Source of the DNA: Acholoe squamosa
Lineage: Eukaryota > Annelida > Polychaeta > Phyllodocida > Polynoidae
Assembly: GCA_949317995.1 (NCBI GenBank)
Contig: OX439046.1
Location: 78,278,570-78,342,569, forward strand
Length of the DNA: 64,000 nt
Direction of reading: 5' to 3'
The notes below the pieces were generated by a model that saw only the letters and a program-made list of their open reading frames with translations, was not told where the DNA came from and did not search any database. Shown here in pieces: positions 20,505 to 32,364 of this stretch (positions within the stretch are counted from its first letter, which is position 1; each line of letters starts with the position of its first letter). The translations under genes and the position numbers were made by a program.

Positions 20505-22410
20505 GTACCAGTGCACTCAGCAGGACACCAGTGTACCAGTGTACTCAGCAGGACACCAGTGTACCAGTGTACTCAGCAGGACACCAGTGTACCAGTGCAC
20601 TCAGCAGGACACCAGTGTACCAGTGTACTCAGCAGGACACCAGTGTACCAGTGCACTCAGCAGGACACCAGTGTACCAGTGTACTCAGCAGGACACCAGT
20701 GTACCAGTGTACTCAGCAGGACACCAGTGTACCAGTGCACTCAGCAGGACACCAGTGTACCAGTGCACTCAGCAGGACACCAGTGTACCAGTGCACTCAG
20801 CAGGACACCAGTGTACCAGTGTACTCAGCAGGACACCAGTGTACCAGTGTACTCAGCAGGACACCAGTGTACCAGTGCACTCAGCAGGACACCAGTGTAC
20901 CAGTGCACTCAGCAGGACACCAGTGTACCAGTGCACTCAGCAGGACACCAGTGTACCAGTGTACTCAGCAGGACACCAGTGTACCAGTGCACACAGCAGG
21001 ACACCAGTGTACCAGTGTACTCAGCAGGACACCAGTGTACCAGTGTACTCAGCAGGACACCAGTGTACCAGTGTACTCATGCTGGCAGGACACCAGTGTA
21101 CCAGTGTACTCAGCAGGACACCAGTGTACCAGTGTACTCAGCAGGACACCAGTGTACCAGTGTACTCAGCAGGACACCAGTGTACCAGTGTACTCAGCAG
21201 GACACCAGTGTACCAGTGTACTCAGCAGGACACCAGTGTACCAGTGCACACAGCAGGACACCAGTGTACCAGTGTACTCAGCAGGACACCAGTGTACCAG
21301 TGTACTCAGCAGGACACCAGTGTACCAGTGTACTCAGCAGGACACCAGTGTACCAGTGTACTCAGCAGGACACCAGTGTACCAGTGCACTCAGCAGGACA
21401 CCAGTGTACCAGTGCACTCAGCAGGACACCAGTGTACCAGTGCACTCAGCAGGACACCAGTGTACCAGTGTACTCAGCAGGACACCAGTGTACCAGTGCA
21501 CACAGCAGGACACCAGTGTACCAGTGCACTCAGCAGGACACCAGTGTACCAGTGCACACAGCAGGACACCAGTGTACCAGTGCACACAGCAGGACACCAG
21601 TGTACCAGTGCATTCAGCCTGACACCACAGTACCAGTGCACTCAGCAGGACACCAGTGTACCAGTGCACTCAGCAGGACACCAGTGTACCAGTGTACTCA
21701 GCAGGACACCAGTGTAGCAGTGCATTTAGCCAGACACCAGTGTACCAGTGTAGTCAGCAGGACACCAGTGTACCAGTGTACTCAGCAGGAGACCAGTGTA
21801 CCGGTGCACTCAGCAGGACATTAGTGTACCAGTGCACTCAGCAGGACACCAGTGTACCAGTGTACTCAGCAGGACACCAGTGTACCAGTGTACTCAGCAG
21901 GACACCAGTGTACCAGTATACTAAGCTATTCACCAGTGTACCAGTGTACTCAGCAGGACACCAATGTACCAGTGCACTCAGCAGGACACCAGTGTACCAT
22001 TGCAGTCAGCAGGACACCAGTGTACTAATGCACTCAGCAGGACATTAGTGTACCAGTGCACTCAGCAGGACACCAGTGTACCAGTGTACTCTGCAGGACA
22101 CCAGTGTACTAGTGTACTCAGCAGGACACCAGTGTACTAGTGTACTCAGCAGGACACCAGTGTACCGGTGCACTCAGCAGGACACCAGTGTACCAGTGCA
22201 CTCAGCAGGACACCAGTGTACCAGTGCACTCAGCTGGACACCAGTGTACGAATGTACTCAGGCTAGAAGGACATCAGTGTACCAGTGTTTTCAGGCTAGC
22301 AGGACACCAGTGTAACAGTGTTTTCAGGCTAGCAGGACACCAGTTTATTCAGCAGTACACCAGTGTACCACTGCACTCAACAGGACACCAGTGTACTCAT
22401 GCCAGCAAGA
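20505..22410 (+). repeat. Minisatellite, 28-bp unit, about 65 copies, open in all three forward frames
   Basis: The unit is CAGGACACCAGTGTACCAGT followed by GYACTCAG. It contains no stop in any forward phase, so three overlapping frames of up to 448 codons exist (20461-21824). All read the same 28-residue peptide repeat and have no non-repeat part. The right end (after about 21600) is increasingly degenerate with indels. Confidence 0.95.
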
Positions 22411-23594
22411 TTCCAGTGTAACAGTGTATTCAGGCCAGCCGGAGGCCAATGTACCGGAGTTTTCAGGTTAGCAGGACACCAGTTTACCACGTAAAGGAAG
22501 TGACATGTACAGGGTCAGGACAGGACCAAGACAGTGACATCACGCTACATCCGGTAACACATCAGTCTACCTTCCTTCCCTCGATCCCAGGAGAGTTGTC
22601 GAAGCCATTAGTGGACACCTGAGGCAGCAATCATACCGTATTGGCCTGTATAAGCGCCATGTATTTGAACAAGCACCAGTCTTGTATAAGGACCGGGGGT
22701 AAACCCTTGTTGAAATGAATGAGTGCCCCGGCACTTATACAGGGCAAACAGTACAGGGCATTCTTACCTCTGAGGCCTTACTTACACACATCCTAGCAGT
22801 AGTCACATTGTAGAGAAGAGGAAGAAGTCTACTTCTGCCACTTCTAACAATCCTTTTATTTCATAAAGAATATGACACACATAACTCAGACGTCTATGGG
22901 ACTGCCATAAAGGCCCGTTTAAGCACTGGGGTCTCAAATAAGCACTGGTCTCCAATAAGTGCCGGGGGTGTAGGGGTAGTGAAATTACCCTTAAGCACTA
23001 AAAGCAATCAGTATTAAAATAAGCGCCTGTCTTGTATAAACACGAGGGATACTGTGGGAATTAAACAGGCAACCACAATATGCAACATAACACTATTGGG
23101 AAATGCCATCCAGATGCCCAGACAGCGTATTATATATACAAACAGAGGAATACGATAAAGAGAAATAGATGAGTAATGCCATGATGTCATATTCTGTCCT
23201 TGTGTTACGTCATGCATATAAAGCTTTAACACTGTGCAAAAAGTGTCACTCTTTGTTGTGGACTGGAAGTATGATTTGCAGCATTATCAAAGCTTTTCAT
23301 ATTACCCAGACAAATGCCAGGAATGACTAACTTGTAATACAAATTGGACAAACTATGTATAGGTGAATATAGTGACCTTTAGTTGCCGTCAGGGAATTCT
23401 AAGCATATGTGGCACCCTGAGAATATCTTGAACACTGCATTATCGGAGGGATCTAACAAATTTACAAATGCATAAATTCACTATTTATGTACCTTCAATG
23501 GTATTTAAAGTGATTACAGTTGTTTAATGTCATTATTACATATTTAGGGAAATTTCATGTGTCTTAAATCTGTTTAAATACTGACTGTAAGGAG
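22411..23594. other. Unique DNA with an AAGCGCC-type inverted repeat
   Basis: GCCTGTATAAGCGCC near 22651 and GGCACTTATACAGGGC near 22732 form imperfect inverted arms. Related fragments (AATAAGCGCC, AATAAGTGCC, TTAAGCACT) are scattered from 22920 to 23040. This looks like a decayed MITE-type repeat. A splice-acceptor-like tract ends at 22590. Confidence 0.4.
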
Positions 23595-24890
23595 GTAGAA
23601 GCACTGCTCCCAGTGCAGTCACCACACACCAGGTGGTAGCACCGTTCCCAGTACAGTCCCAATACACCAGGTGGTAGCACAGCTCCCAATGCAGTACCAA
23701 CACACCAGGTGATAGCACTACTCCCAGTGCAGTCCTCACACACCAGGTGGTAGAAAAGCTCCAGGTACAGTCCCCACACACCAGGTGGTAGAAAAGCTCC
23801 CAAAGCAGTGCCCCCACACCCGGTGGTAGCACAGCTCCCAAAGCAGTCCCCACACACCAGGTGGTAGAAAAGCTCTCAGTGCAGTCCCCACTCACCAGGT
23901 GGTAGCACAGCTCCCAATGCAGTCCCAAAACACCAGGTGGCACCACAGCTCCTAGTGCAGTCGCCACAAACCAGGTGGTAGAAAAGCTCCCAATGCAGTC
24001 CCCACTCACCAGGTGGTATCACAGCTCCCAGTGAAGTCCCCACACACCAGGTGGTAGCACAGCTCCTAGTGCAGTCGCCACACACCAGGTGGTAGCACAG
24101 CTCCTAGTGCAGTCGCCACACACCAGGTGGTAGCACAGCTCCTAGTGCAGTCCCCACACACCAGGTGGTAGCACAGCTCCTAGTGCAGTCCCCACACACC
24201 AGTTGGTAGCACAGCACCCAGTGAAGTCCCCACACACCAGGTGGTAGCACAGCTCCTAGTGCAGTCGCCACACACCAGGTGGTAGCACAGCTCCTAGTGC
24301 AGTCGCCACACACCAGGTGGTAGCACAGCTCCTAGTGCAGTCGCCACACACCACTTGCTAGAAAAGCTCTCAGTGTAGTCCCCACTCACCAGGTGGTGGC
24401 ACAGCTCCCAGTGCAGTCCCAACACACCAGGTGGTAGCAGAGCTCCTAGTGCAGTCGCCACACACCAGGTGGTAGCACAGCTCCCAGTGAAGTCCCCACA
24501 CACCAGGTGGTAGCACAGCTCCTAGTGCAGTCCCCACACACCAGGTGGTGGCACAGCTCCCAGTGCACACCAAGTGGTAGCACTGCTCCTAGTGCAGTCC
24601 TCACACACTAGGTGGTAGCACAGCTCCCAGTGCACACCAGGTGGTAGCACTGCTCCTAGTGCAGTCCCCACACACCAGGTGGTGGCACAGCTCCCAGTGC
24701 ACACCAAGTGGTAGCACTGCTCCTAGTGCAGTCCTCACACACTAGGTGGTAGCACAGCTCCCAGTGCACACCAGGTGGTAGCACTGCTCCTAGTGCAGTC
24801 CCCACACACCAGGTGGTAGCACAGCTCCCAGTGCCGTCCCCACACACCAGGTGGTAGCGCAGCTCCCAATGCAGTCCCCACACAGTCCCC
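23595..24890 (-). repeat. Minisatellite, 38-bp unit, about 34 copies
   Basis: The plus-strand unit is CAGGTGGTAGCACAGCTCCT followed by AGTGCAGTCCCCACACAC. A shorter variant that lacks the CCCCACACAC part occurs at 24560-24780. The array is cut by the composite element at 24897, and a diverged unit continues on its far side (about 26770-26815). Confidence 0.9.
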
Positions 24891-24896
24891 AGTTGA

Positions 24897-25356
24897 GGTC
24901 TCGGACCACCAAAACATTTCTCACTATAATCTATTATAGCTCAACCACCGATAAAACCCGCCTACAATGATTCAAATCGCCCAAAATGACCACAAATCTT
25001 TAGATACATCTTTTATCCTTAATCTGAGATGAAAAAAATATAGGTTTGACCAATCCAGTTTTTTCCTATTGGCCTGCATGCGTACCCACCTACATTTTGA
25101 CCTATTCTGCACCTAATAATTCAACAGTGCTCACTATTTTTTTAATGCCACCCACCAGTGCCTAACCAAAGGGCCAGTGTGTCACAATTTATATTCTATG
25201 AATCAGTACAGTTTAGTGATTTATTTGATGCCTTATAGCGAAGCTGACAATAATTTCCACACACTAATATAGACCAATCAGAGGCCACCATCTCTTAACT
25301 GCCTACATTTACTGTATGATCGTCGTCACTGCAGACTTCTATGGTGGTCCGAGATC
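24897..25356. mobile_element. 460-bp inverted-repeat unit, left copy
   Basis: AT-rich and non-coding, with TTGA on its left and TTAA on its right. It contains CCAAT motifs. See the composite element. Confidence 0.75.
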
Positions 25357-26272
25357 TTAAAGGAGGGGGTCAGGACTAAAACTTACCCCAAACACCACTT
25401 ATACAAACTTTTAGGTGTAATTCATCAAATTCTAACTTGTGAGGTGCCCTGTGAGCCCCTAAACTATAGACCATGGAGGTAATCAATGCCCTCGTAACCC
25501 TGGAAAATGGTCTCTTTTTCAGGCTGTTTTCACTCTCCGACACCCTATACATGTTTAACTTGTTTTCTCAAGAAATATTCAACCCAGGACCCTGAAATTC
25601 AGCACAGATTTCGTCCAGGTGGTCTCCTACATGAAACAACTGCTTTTTCTAAGCTTTGACCCCTAGATTGTACATGGAGTGTTGAAATATTATGCAAAAT
25701 TGACAAAATGTGCACTGAAAATAGAGATATTTTGACATTTTCTCTATTTTTCCTTGATTTATTCCTTATCCATGACTGTTTTTATGTTATGTCCATATTC
25801 CCAGATATGTTAGGAATGACTCTGTAAAATATTGTGATAAAAGCTTTAATATTTACTGTTCTATGACTTGAGCAAGGGCTTGATATTAGACAATGGAGCT
25901 GTACACCGTCTATCAGCAAGTAGGGCCTGAGTGTCCTTCAATCCTACATTCTGTCAAATATGCATGTCATTAGGTTATAAAAGCCCAAAGAGGGAATTAT
26001 TCAGCATTTTTGCCCACAAATCCTTGAATTGATCCATCCCTGTAACTCTAAAAATGTGGTAATGTGCATAGAAAGGCCTCTAAGTCAGAATCAATGAAGT
26101 CCGCAATAATACCAATAGCCCTACAGCCTGGATTTTCTCCATTTTCCGTACTTTTCATGCAAATTTCCACCTTTTTCAGCATTAATCTATCCAAACTAAC
26201 CAAATCCAATTAAGAAAAAAGCTTTTTGAGCATTTCCAAGCTATGCTGGCTAACTGTCATATCACCACTTAA
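25357..26272. other. Interior of the composite element
   Basis: 916 bp starting and ending with TTAA. It has no ORF of note, no tRNA primer site after the left copy and no purine tract before the right copy, which argues against an LTR retrotransposon. Confidence 0.5.
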
Positions 26273-26732
26273 GGTCTCGGACCACCAAAACATTTCTCAC
26301 TATAATCTATTATAGCTCAACCACCGATAAAACCCGCCTACAATGATTCAAATCGCCCAAAATGACCACAAATCTTTAGATACATCTTTTATCCTTAATC
26401 TGAGATGAAAAAAATATAGGTTTGACCAATCCAGTTTTTTCCTATTGGCCTGCATGCGTACCCACCTACATTTTGACCTATTCTGCACCTAATAATTCAA
26501 CAGTGCTCACTATTTTTTTAATGCCACCCACCAGTGCCTAACCAAAGGGCCAGTGTGTCACAATTTATATTCTATGAATCAGTACAGTTTAGTGATTTAT
26601 TTGATGCCTTATAGCGAAGCTGACAATAATTTCCACACACTAATATAGACCAATCAGAGGCCACCATCTCTTAACTGCCTACATTTACTGTATGATCGTC
26701 GTCACTGCAGACTTCTATGGTGGTCCGAGATC
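26273..26732. mobile_element. 460-bp inverted-repeat unit, right copy
   Basis: Same length and, by eye, same sequence as 24897-25356, with TTAA on its left and TTGA on its right. Confidence 0.75.
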
Positions 26733-26736
26733 TTGA

Positions 26737-27109
26737 CAGCACATGCCAGTAAGCACTACACGGGTGCATACAGCTCTTAGTGTAGCCCGCATATACCAGG
26801 TGGCAGCACAGGTCAGTGAGCACCTCAAGGGGTGAATTTAGCATTACATGGTACTGTGCCCACACACCAGAAAGCAGTAGGGGTCAATTAGCAGTTTACA
26901 GTGTAAGCATAACGGGGTGTGCTTGCAGGCCTGATCTGTAAAGGATAAAATTGGTGAGCTTATTACAGCCTGGGGCCTCATTTTCCACACTCTATGTCTG
27001 ATAATCTGATCACTTGCCATCCTGGGCAGCCGGATATGTGTAGAATCTACATCAAACCACTGATTAAAACTCATCCACTTATTTCAGGCATCCTACTCTG
27101 AGTCCCTCA
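26737..27109. other. Diverged continuation of the 38-bp array, then unique DNA
   Basis: CAGCTCTTAGTGTAGCCCGC and ACCAGGTGGCAGCACAGG (about 26770-26813) align with the 38-bp minisatellite unit. Beyond 26880 nothing is recognisable. Confidence 0.5.
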
Positions 27110-27475
27110 AATCCACTAATCATATATCTGCTACTTCAAACTCCATCTCCCTATCACTGATCTGCTACTTCAAACCCTATCCCCCAATCACAGATCTGCT
27201 ACTTCAAACCCCATCCACCAATCACAGATCTGCTACTTCAAACCCCATCCACCTATCACAGATCTGCTACTTCAAACCCTATCCCCCAATCACAGATCTG
27301 CTACTTCAAACCCCATCCACCAATCACAGATCTGCTACTTCAAACCCCATCCACCTATCACAGATCTGCTACTTCGAACCCCATCCACCAATCATAGATC
27401 TGCTACTTCAAACCCCATCCCCCAATCACAGATCTGCTACTTCAAACCCCATCCACCAATCACAGGGCTGCATGC
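27110..27475 (+). repeat. Minisatellite, 34-bp unit, about 10 copies
   Basis: The unit is ATCTGCTACTTCAAACCCCA followed by TCCACCAATCACAG. A single related core stands alone at 30858-30874. Confidence 0.9.
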
Positions 27476-27620
27476 TCAAAGTAATCACTTTACCCTTAAA
27501 GTCATTTAAACGTGTGGGTTGACTGGTGGATAAAAGCTAACTTCTTTACTTTTGCAAGGTTGAAGTCATTAAAAGAAAATACCTGTGGCGTTTGAATAAC
27601 TGTATATGTCTTATTTGCAG

Positions 27621-27660
27621 GTGAGTATCAATTACACCCATTTGCCATATACATCCATGG
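27621..27660 (+). other. Candidate 40-nt microexon or recursive splice site
   Basis: TTATTTGCAG is followed directly by GTGAGT, and after 40 bases by GTAAGT (27661-27666). The 40 bases are open in the frame beginning G-E-Y, as at 8473. The sequence between the two splice motifs is not otherwise similar to that at 8473. It may be a microexon, a recursive splice site, or chance. Confidence 0.3.
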
Positions 27661-27689
27661 GTAAGTCACACTAACATTGGTGTGTAAGG

Positions 27690-28340
27690 TATAATAACTG
27701 TGTGTGAGGTATTATTACAGTGTTTTAAACCTCCACCATCGTTGTGTGAGGTATTATAACGGTATAAATGGCCACCTCCACCATCGGTGTGTGAGGTATT
27801 ATAATGGTGTTGTAAACCTCCACCATTTCTGTGTGAGGTATTATAACGGTATAAATGGCCACATCCACCATCGGTATGTGAGGTATTATAACAGTGTTTT
27901 AAACCTCCACCATCGGTGTGTGAGGTATTATTACAGTGTTTTAAACCTCCACCATCGTTGTGTGAGGTATTATAACGGTATAAATGGCCACCTCCACCAT
28001 CGGTGTGTGAGGTATTATAATGGTGTTGTAAACCTCCACCATCGGTGTGTGAGGTATTATAACGGTATAAATGGCCACATCCACCATCGGTATGTGAGGT
28101 ATTATAACGGTGTTTTAAACCTCCACCATCGCTGTGTGGGGTATTATAACAGTGTTGTAAATGGCCACCTCCACCATCGGTGTGGGAGTTATTATATCAG
28201 TGTTGTAAACCCCCACCATCAGTGTGTGAGATATTATAACAGTGTTGTAAACCTCCACCATCTGTGTGTGAGGTATTATAAAGGTGTTGTAAACCTCCAC
28301 CATCTGTGTGTGAGGTATTATAAAGGTGCTTTGAGTGGCC
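27690..28340 (+). repeat. Minisatellite, 36/48-bp unit, about 15 copies
   Basis: The unit is built on CCTCCACCATCGGTGTGTGA plus GGTATTATAACGGT. Units with TATAAATGGCCA are longer than those with GTTTTAAA. A 235-codon plus frame across it (27704-28411) is a repeat by-product. Confidence 0.9.
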
Positions 28341-28769
28341 ACCTCCACTGCCTATTGATGGACTCCGCTTCATCAAGTGTATTACCAATAGAGATGGATT
28401 CTAGAATTTAAAGGATAAAGCCCAATGACAGACCACCCATAAACACTGGATGTGGCCATGAGGGAAGCTATAGTTGCAAACCATTGTGCGCTAATTTTTC
28501 CTCTACACCTGGATGTCATTGTATCAGCTTAGTGTTAGGTTGAGAGAGGGCATGTATCTATAGGTCTGGGGCATTGGGACTCAGAGTAATGACATTAGTG
28601 ACCCCAGTATACCCAGATGGAAAACAAATCAATGTGTAATAATGGTATTTGATGGATGTCTTCACAATGTAATACGACCCTAGCTAAAATTGTCAAGACA
28701 GCGTTTTCTGTAGAATACACAATAGGATTAAGAAATAGTCTTTTTTGAATTGTCCACCATAGACGTCAC
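28341..28769. other. Unique non-coding DNA
   Basis: No supported feature is visible here. Confidence 0.4.
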
Positions 28770-30775
28770 AAATTAACACATATGTTTACCACACAAGTCC
28801 ACATATAGTATTCACTCACAAATTACACATCTATTTACCACACACGTCTACATGTAGTATTCACTCACAAATTAACACATCTATATACCACACATGTCTA
28901 CATGTAGTATTCACTCACAAATTAACACATCTATTTACCACACACGTCTACATGTAGTAATCACTCAGTAACACATCTATTTACCACACATGTCTACATG
29001 TAGTATTCACTCACAAATTAACACATCTATTTACCACACATGTCTCCATGTAGTATTCACTCACAAATTACCACATCTATTTACCACACATGTCTACATA
29101 TATTATTCGCTCAGTAACACATCTATTTACCACACATGTCTCCACGTAGTATTCACTCACAAATTAACACATCTATTTACCACACATGTCTACATGTAGT
29201 ATTCACTCACAAATTAACAGATCTATTTACCACACACGTCTACATGTAGTATTCACTCAGTAACACATCTATTTACCACACATGTCTACATGTAGTATTC
29301 ACTCAGTAACACATCTATTTACCACACATGTCTACATGTAGTAATCACTCAGTAACACATCTATTTACCACACACGTGTACATGTAGTATTCACTCACAA
29401 ATTAACACATCTATTTACCACACATGTCTACATGTAGTATTCACTCACAAATTAACACATCTATTTACCACACACGTCTTCATGTAGTATTCACTCAGTA
29501 ACACATCTATTTACCACACACGTGTACATGTAGTAATCACTCACAAATTACTACATCTATTTACCACACACGTCTCCATGTAGTATTCACTCAGTAACAC
29601 ATCTATTTACCACACACGTGTACATGTAGTATTCACTCAGTAACACATCTATTTAGCACACACGTCTACATGTAGTATTCACTCACAAATTACTACATCT
29701 ATTTACCACACATGTCTCCTTGTAGTATTCACTCACAAATTACCACATCTATTTACCACACATGTCTACATATATTATTCGCTCAGTAACACATCTATTT
29801 ACCACACATGTCTCCACGTAGTATTCACTCACAAATTAACACATCTATTTACCACACACGTCTACATGTAGTATTCACTCAGTAACACATCTATTTACCA
29901 CACATGTCTACATGTAGTATTCACTCAGTAACACATCTATTTACCACACATGTCTACATGTAGTATTCACTCACAAATTAACACATCTATTTACCACACA
30001 CGTCTACATGTAGTATTCACTCAGTAACACATCTATTTACCACACCTGTCTACATGTAGTAATCACTCAGTAACACATCTATTTACCACACACGTCTACA
30101 TGTAGTATTCACTCAGTAACACATCTATTTAGCACACACGTCTACATGTAGTATTCACTCAGTAACACATCTATTTACCACACACGTGTACATGTAGTAT
30201 TCACTCAGTAACACATCTATTTACCATACATGTCTACATGTAGTAATCACTCAGTAACACATCTATTTACCACACACGTGTACATGTAGTATTCACTCAC
30301 AAATTAACACATATATATACCACACACGTCTACATATATTATTCGCTCAGTAACACATCTATTTACCACACACGTCTACATGTAGTATTCACTCAGTAAT
30401 ACATTTATTTACCACACACGTCTACATGTAGTAATCACTCACAAATTAACACATCTATTTACCACACACATCTACATGTAGTATTCAGTCAGTAACACAT
30501 CTATTTACCACAGACGTCTACATGTAGTAATCACTCAGTAACACATCTATTTAGCACACACGTCTACATGTAGTAATCACTCAGTAACACATCTATTTAG
30601 CACACACGTCTAAATGTAGTATTCACTCAGTAACACATCTATTTATCATACACGTCTACATGTAGTATTCAGTCAGTAACACATCTATTTACCACACACG
30701 TCTACATGTAGTATTCACTCAGTAACACATCTATTTACCACACATGTCTACATGTAGTATTCACTCAGTAACACA
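28770..30775 (+). repeat. Minisatellite, 46/50-bp unit, about 42 copies
   Basis: The unit is ACATCTATTTACCACACATG, then TCTACATGTAGTATTCACTC, then either ACAAATTAAC or AGTAAC, giving two lengths. Most units contain the 10-bp palindrome CTACATGTAG. Long and short units come in runs, suggesting local block duplication. Confidence 0.95.
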
Positions 30776-32156
30776 TAGGCAAATGTTCACGAGTGGGGAG
30801 AATTTTTGAGAGTTATCTCACGCGCCGATCAGGTGCCGTATCGCACGACGCCCGCAGTGATCTGCTACTTCAAACTGACCAACAACCATGGCATATGAGC
30901 CAAATTCCATTTGGTGGTGGCCATTTTGAAAAGGGCCCTAAAAACGGAGTTCAGGGGCGGGAAAAGTTTTGACCCTAAAATTTCCTGTTTTCCATGTCTA
31001 TAACCTTTCCAAATCTGCAAAAAAAAATGTTGACAAGAAATTCCTACGGGAGGTCTATTTTGGACACGCCATTCTACACTATTACCTTGTTGATGCAGTT
31101 TGAACCTTGTTGTACTGAGGTGAGGACATAATGATATATATGACACTACACAGACTATGTCCCTGTTATTACTGAAAGCTCTAAGGTGCAGAAATTCAGC
31201 CGCATCACATATCTAGATCTGTCTAACTGATCACTACCATATGTGGCCCAACCCCGACACACAGGGAGTGATCAGTGTTCTATCATAGCCTTCCAAGATT
31301 ATCCCCCTCCCCTTGTTAAAAAAAAACTCTAATGGCAGTCCTGTAAAACTATACAAAATCACAAGGTTCACAAAGTATGACTAGTCACCCAACACTGAGT
31401 GTAAGTGTAAGGCTGGCCTGGTATGGGGCTGTTTACCTGTACTCCTGCATGTAGTAGTACTACTAATAGTAGTACTATACTAGGGCTAGGCTATTATGTT
31501 CCATTCCCTGTTAATAGGAAGGAATGGCTAGCACCCCGTCATTAGTACTATATAACTTGATCATTCTTTACAGTGGGTCCTTCTCTTAGGATTAGATATA
31601 ATTTATACACTAAACAGGGAGGCTAGACTTTGAGAGTAGGCCCAATCTGGCCCCAGCTCGACCACTAGCGTGAGTCGTCTCTGGCACCTAGCGTTTGTGG
31701 GTTAAAGAAGTTTTTTCCGCTGGTTGCTGAAGTGCTTATTTGTAGGCAGGTACCTCGCGTAGTAATCTTCCCCAGAAAATGGGGACCATCATCCCCATAC
31801 ACGAGAGAGGTATTCCCTAGAATCCCGACCGGGCGATACTGGAGTAGGCCTAGAACTGGGCGGTGATCCAGCAGATCACCTGCCCAGTGCCTCATTCTGG
31901 TTAACATAGGGTTCAATAGGGTCAACCTGCCCAGCTCCATACAGCTATGGTAGAACTTAAGTCCAGCTATTATAGAAACACTTCTGTCTACAGCTACATG
32001 TTGTAGAAGTCCTAATAGTTGGTATGTAGGGAGGTTTTTCTGCGGTAGCAGAAAATGCCTCAGGTGCTAGTAGATATTTGTGCAGCAGGTCATAACATAT
32101 ATCGACAAGCTATTACAGAACAGAGCACCACCCCTATGATGCCCTGCTGATATTAC

Positions 32157-32158
<2 letters not shown>
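30776..32158. other. Unique DNA with shared repeat cores; no supported gene
   Basis: 30858-30874 matches the 34-bp minisatellite core and 30872-30894 matches 20429-20451. Minus-strand frames at 30865-31146 and 31665-31940 have no family I recognise. Confidence 0.4.
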
Positions 32159-32213
<55 letters not shown>

Positions 32214-32222
32214 TATATATAC
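32159..32222. repeat. (TA)n microsatellite
   Basis: About 64 bp of nearly pure TA with one interruption. Confidence 0.95.
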
Positions 32223-32364
32223 ATTTTTACAATATTTCACAGCACCAGCATGACTGTGTTATATATTGTGTTATAAACTACTCACTATTGACCAGTACAT
32301 CTAACTGATGTTGGTTAGATTGGCTATTGAAATCTTAACGATTAGTTATTAATCTTAGTAATAA

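Larger units (their letters stand above)
24897..26732. mobile_element. Composite inverted-repeat element: two identical 460-bp units around 916 bp
   Basis: Two direct copies of a 460-bp unit (24897-25356 and 26273-26732) look identical by eye. Each has inverted ends GGTCTCGGACCACCA and TGGTGGTCCGAGATC (one mismatch). The outer flanks on both sides read TTGA, while the two inner junctions both read TTAA. The whole sits inside the 38-bp minisatellite, whose diverged units continue to the right. I read this as two TTAA-type MITEs carrying the DNA between them to a TTGA target, or as a terminal-repeat element with unusually long inverted ends. No coding capacity is visible. Confidence 0.65.

Noticed and set aside
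20461-21824. Three overlapping ORFs of 378-448 codons
   Set aside because: All three read the same 28-bp repeat in different frames; there is no independent coding sequence.
24897-26732. LTR retrotransposon with 460-bp LTRs
   Set aside because: The ends are not TG...CA, there is no primer-binding site or purine tract, and the interior has no coding capacity; the inverted ends are far longer than LTR ends.
28770-30775. CRISPR-like array with palindromic repeats
   Set aside because: Units run head to tail with no unique spacers, no cas genes are present, and the context is eukaryotic.
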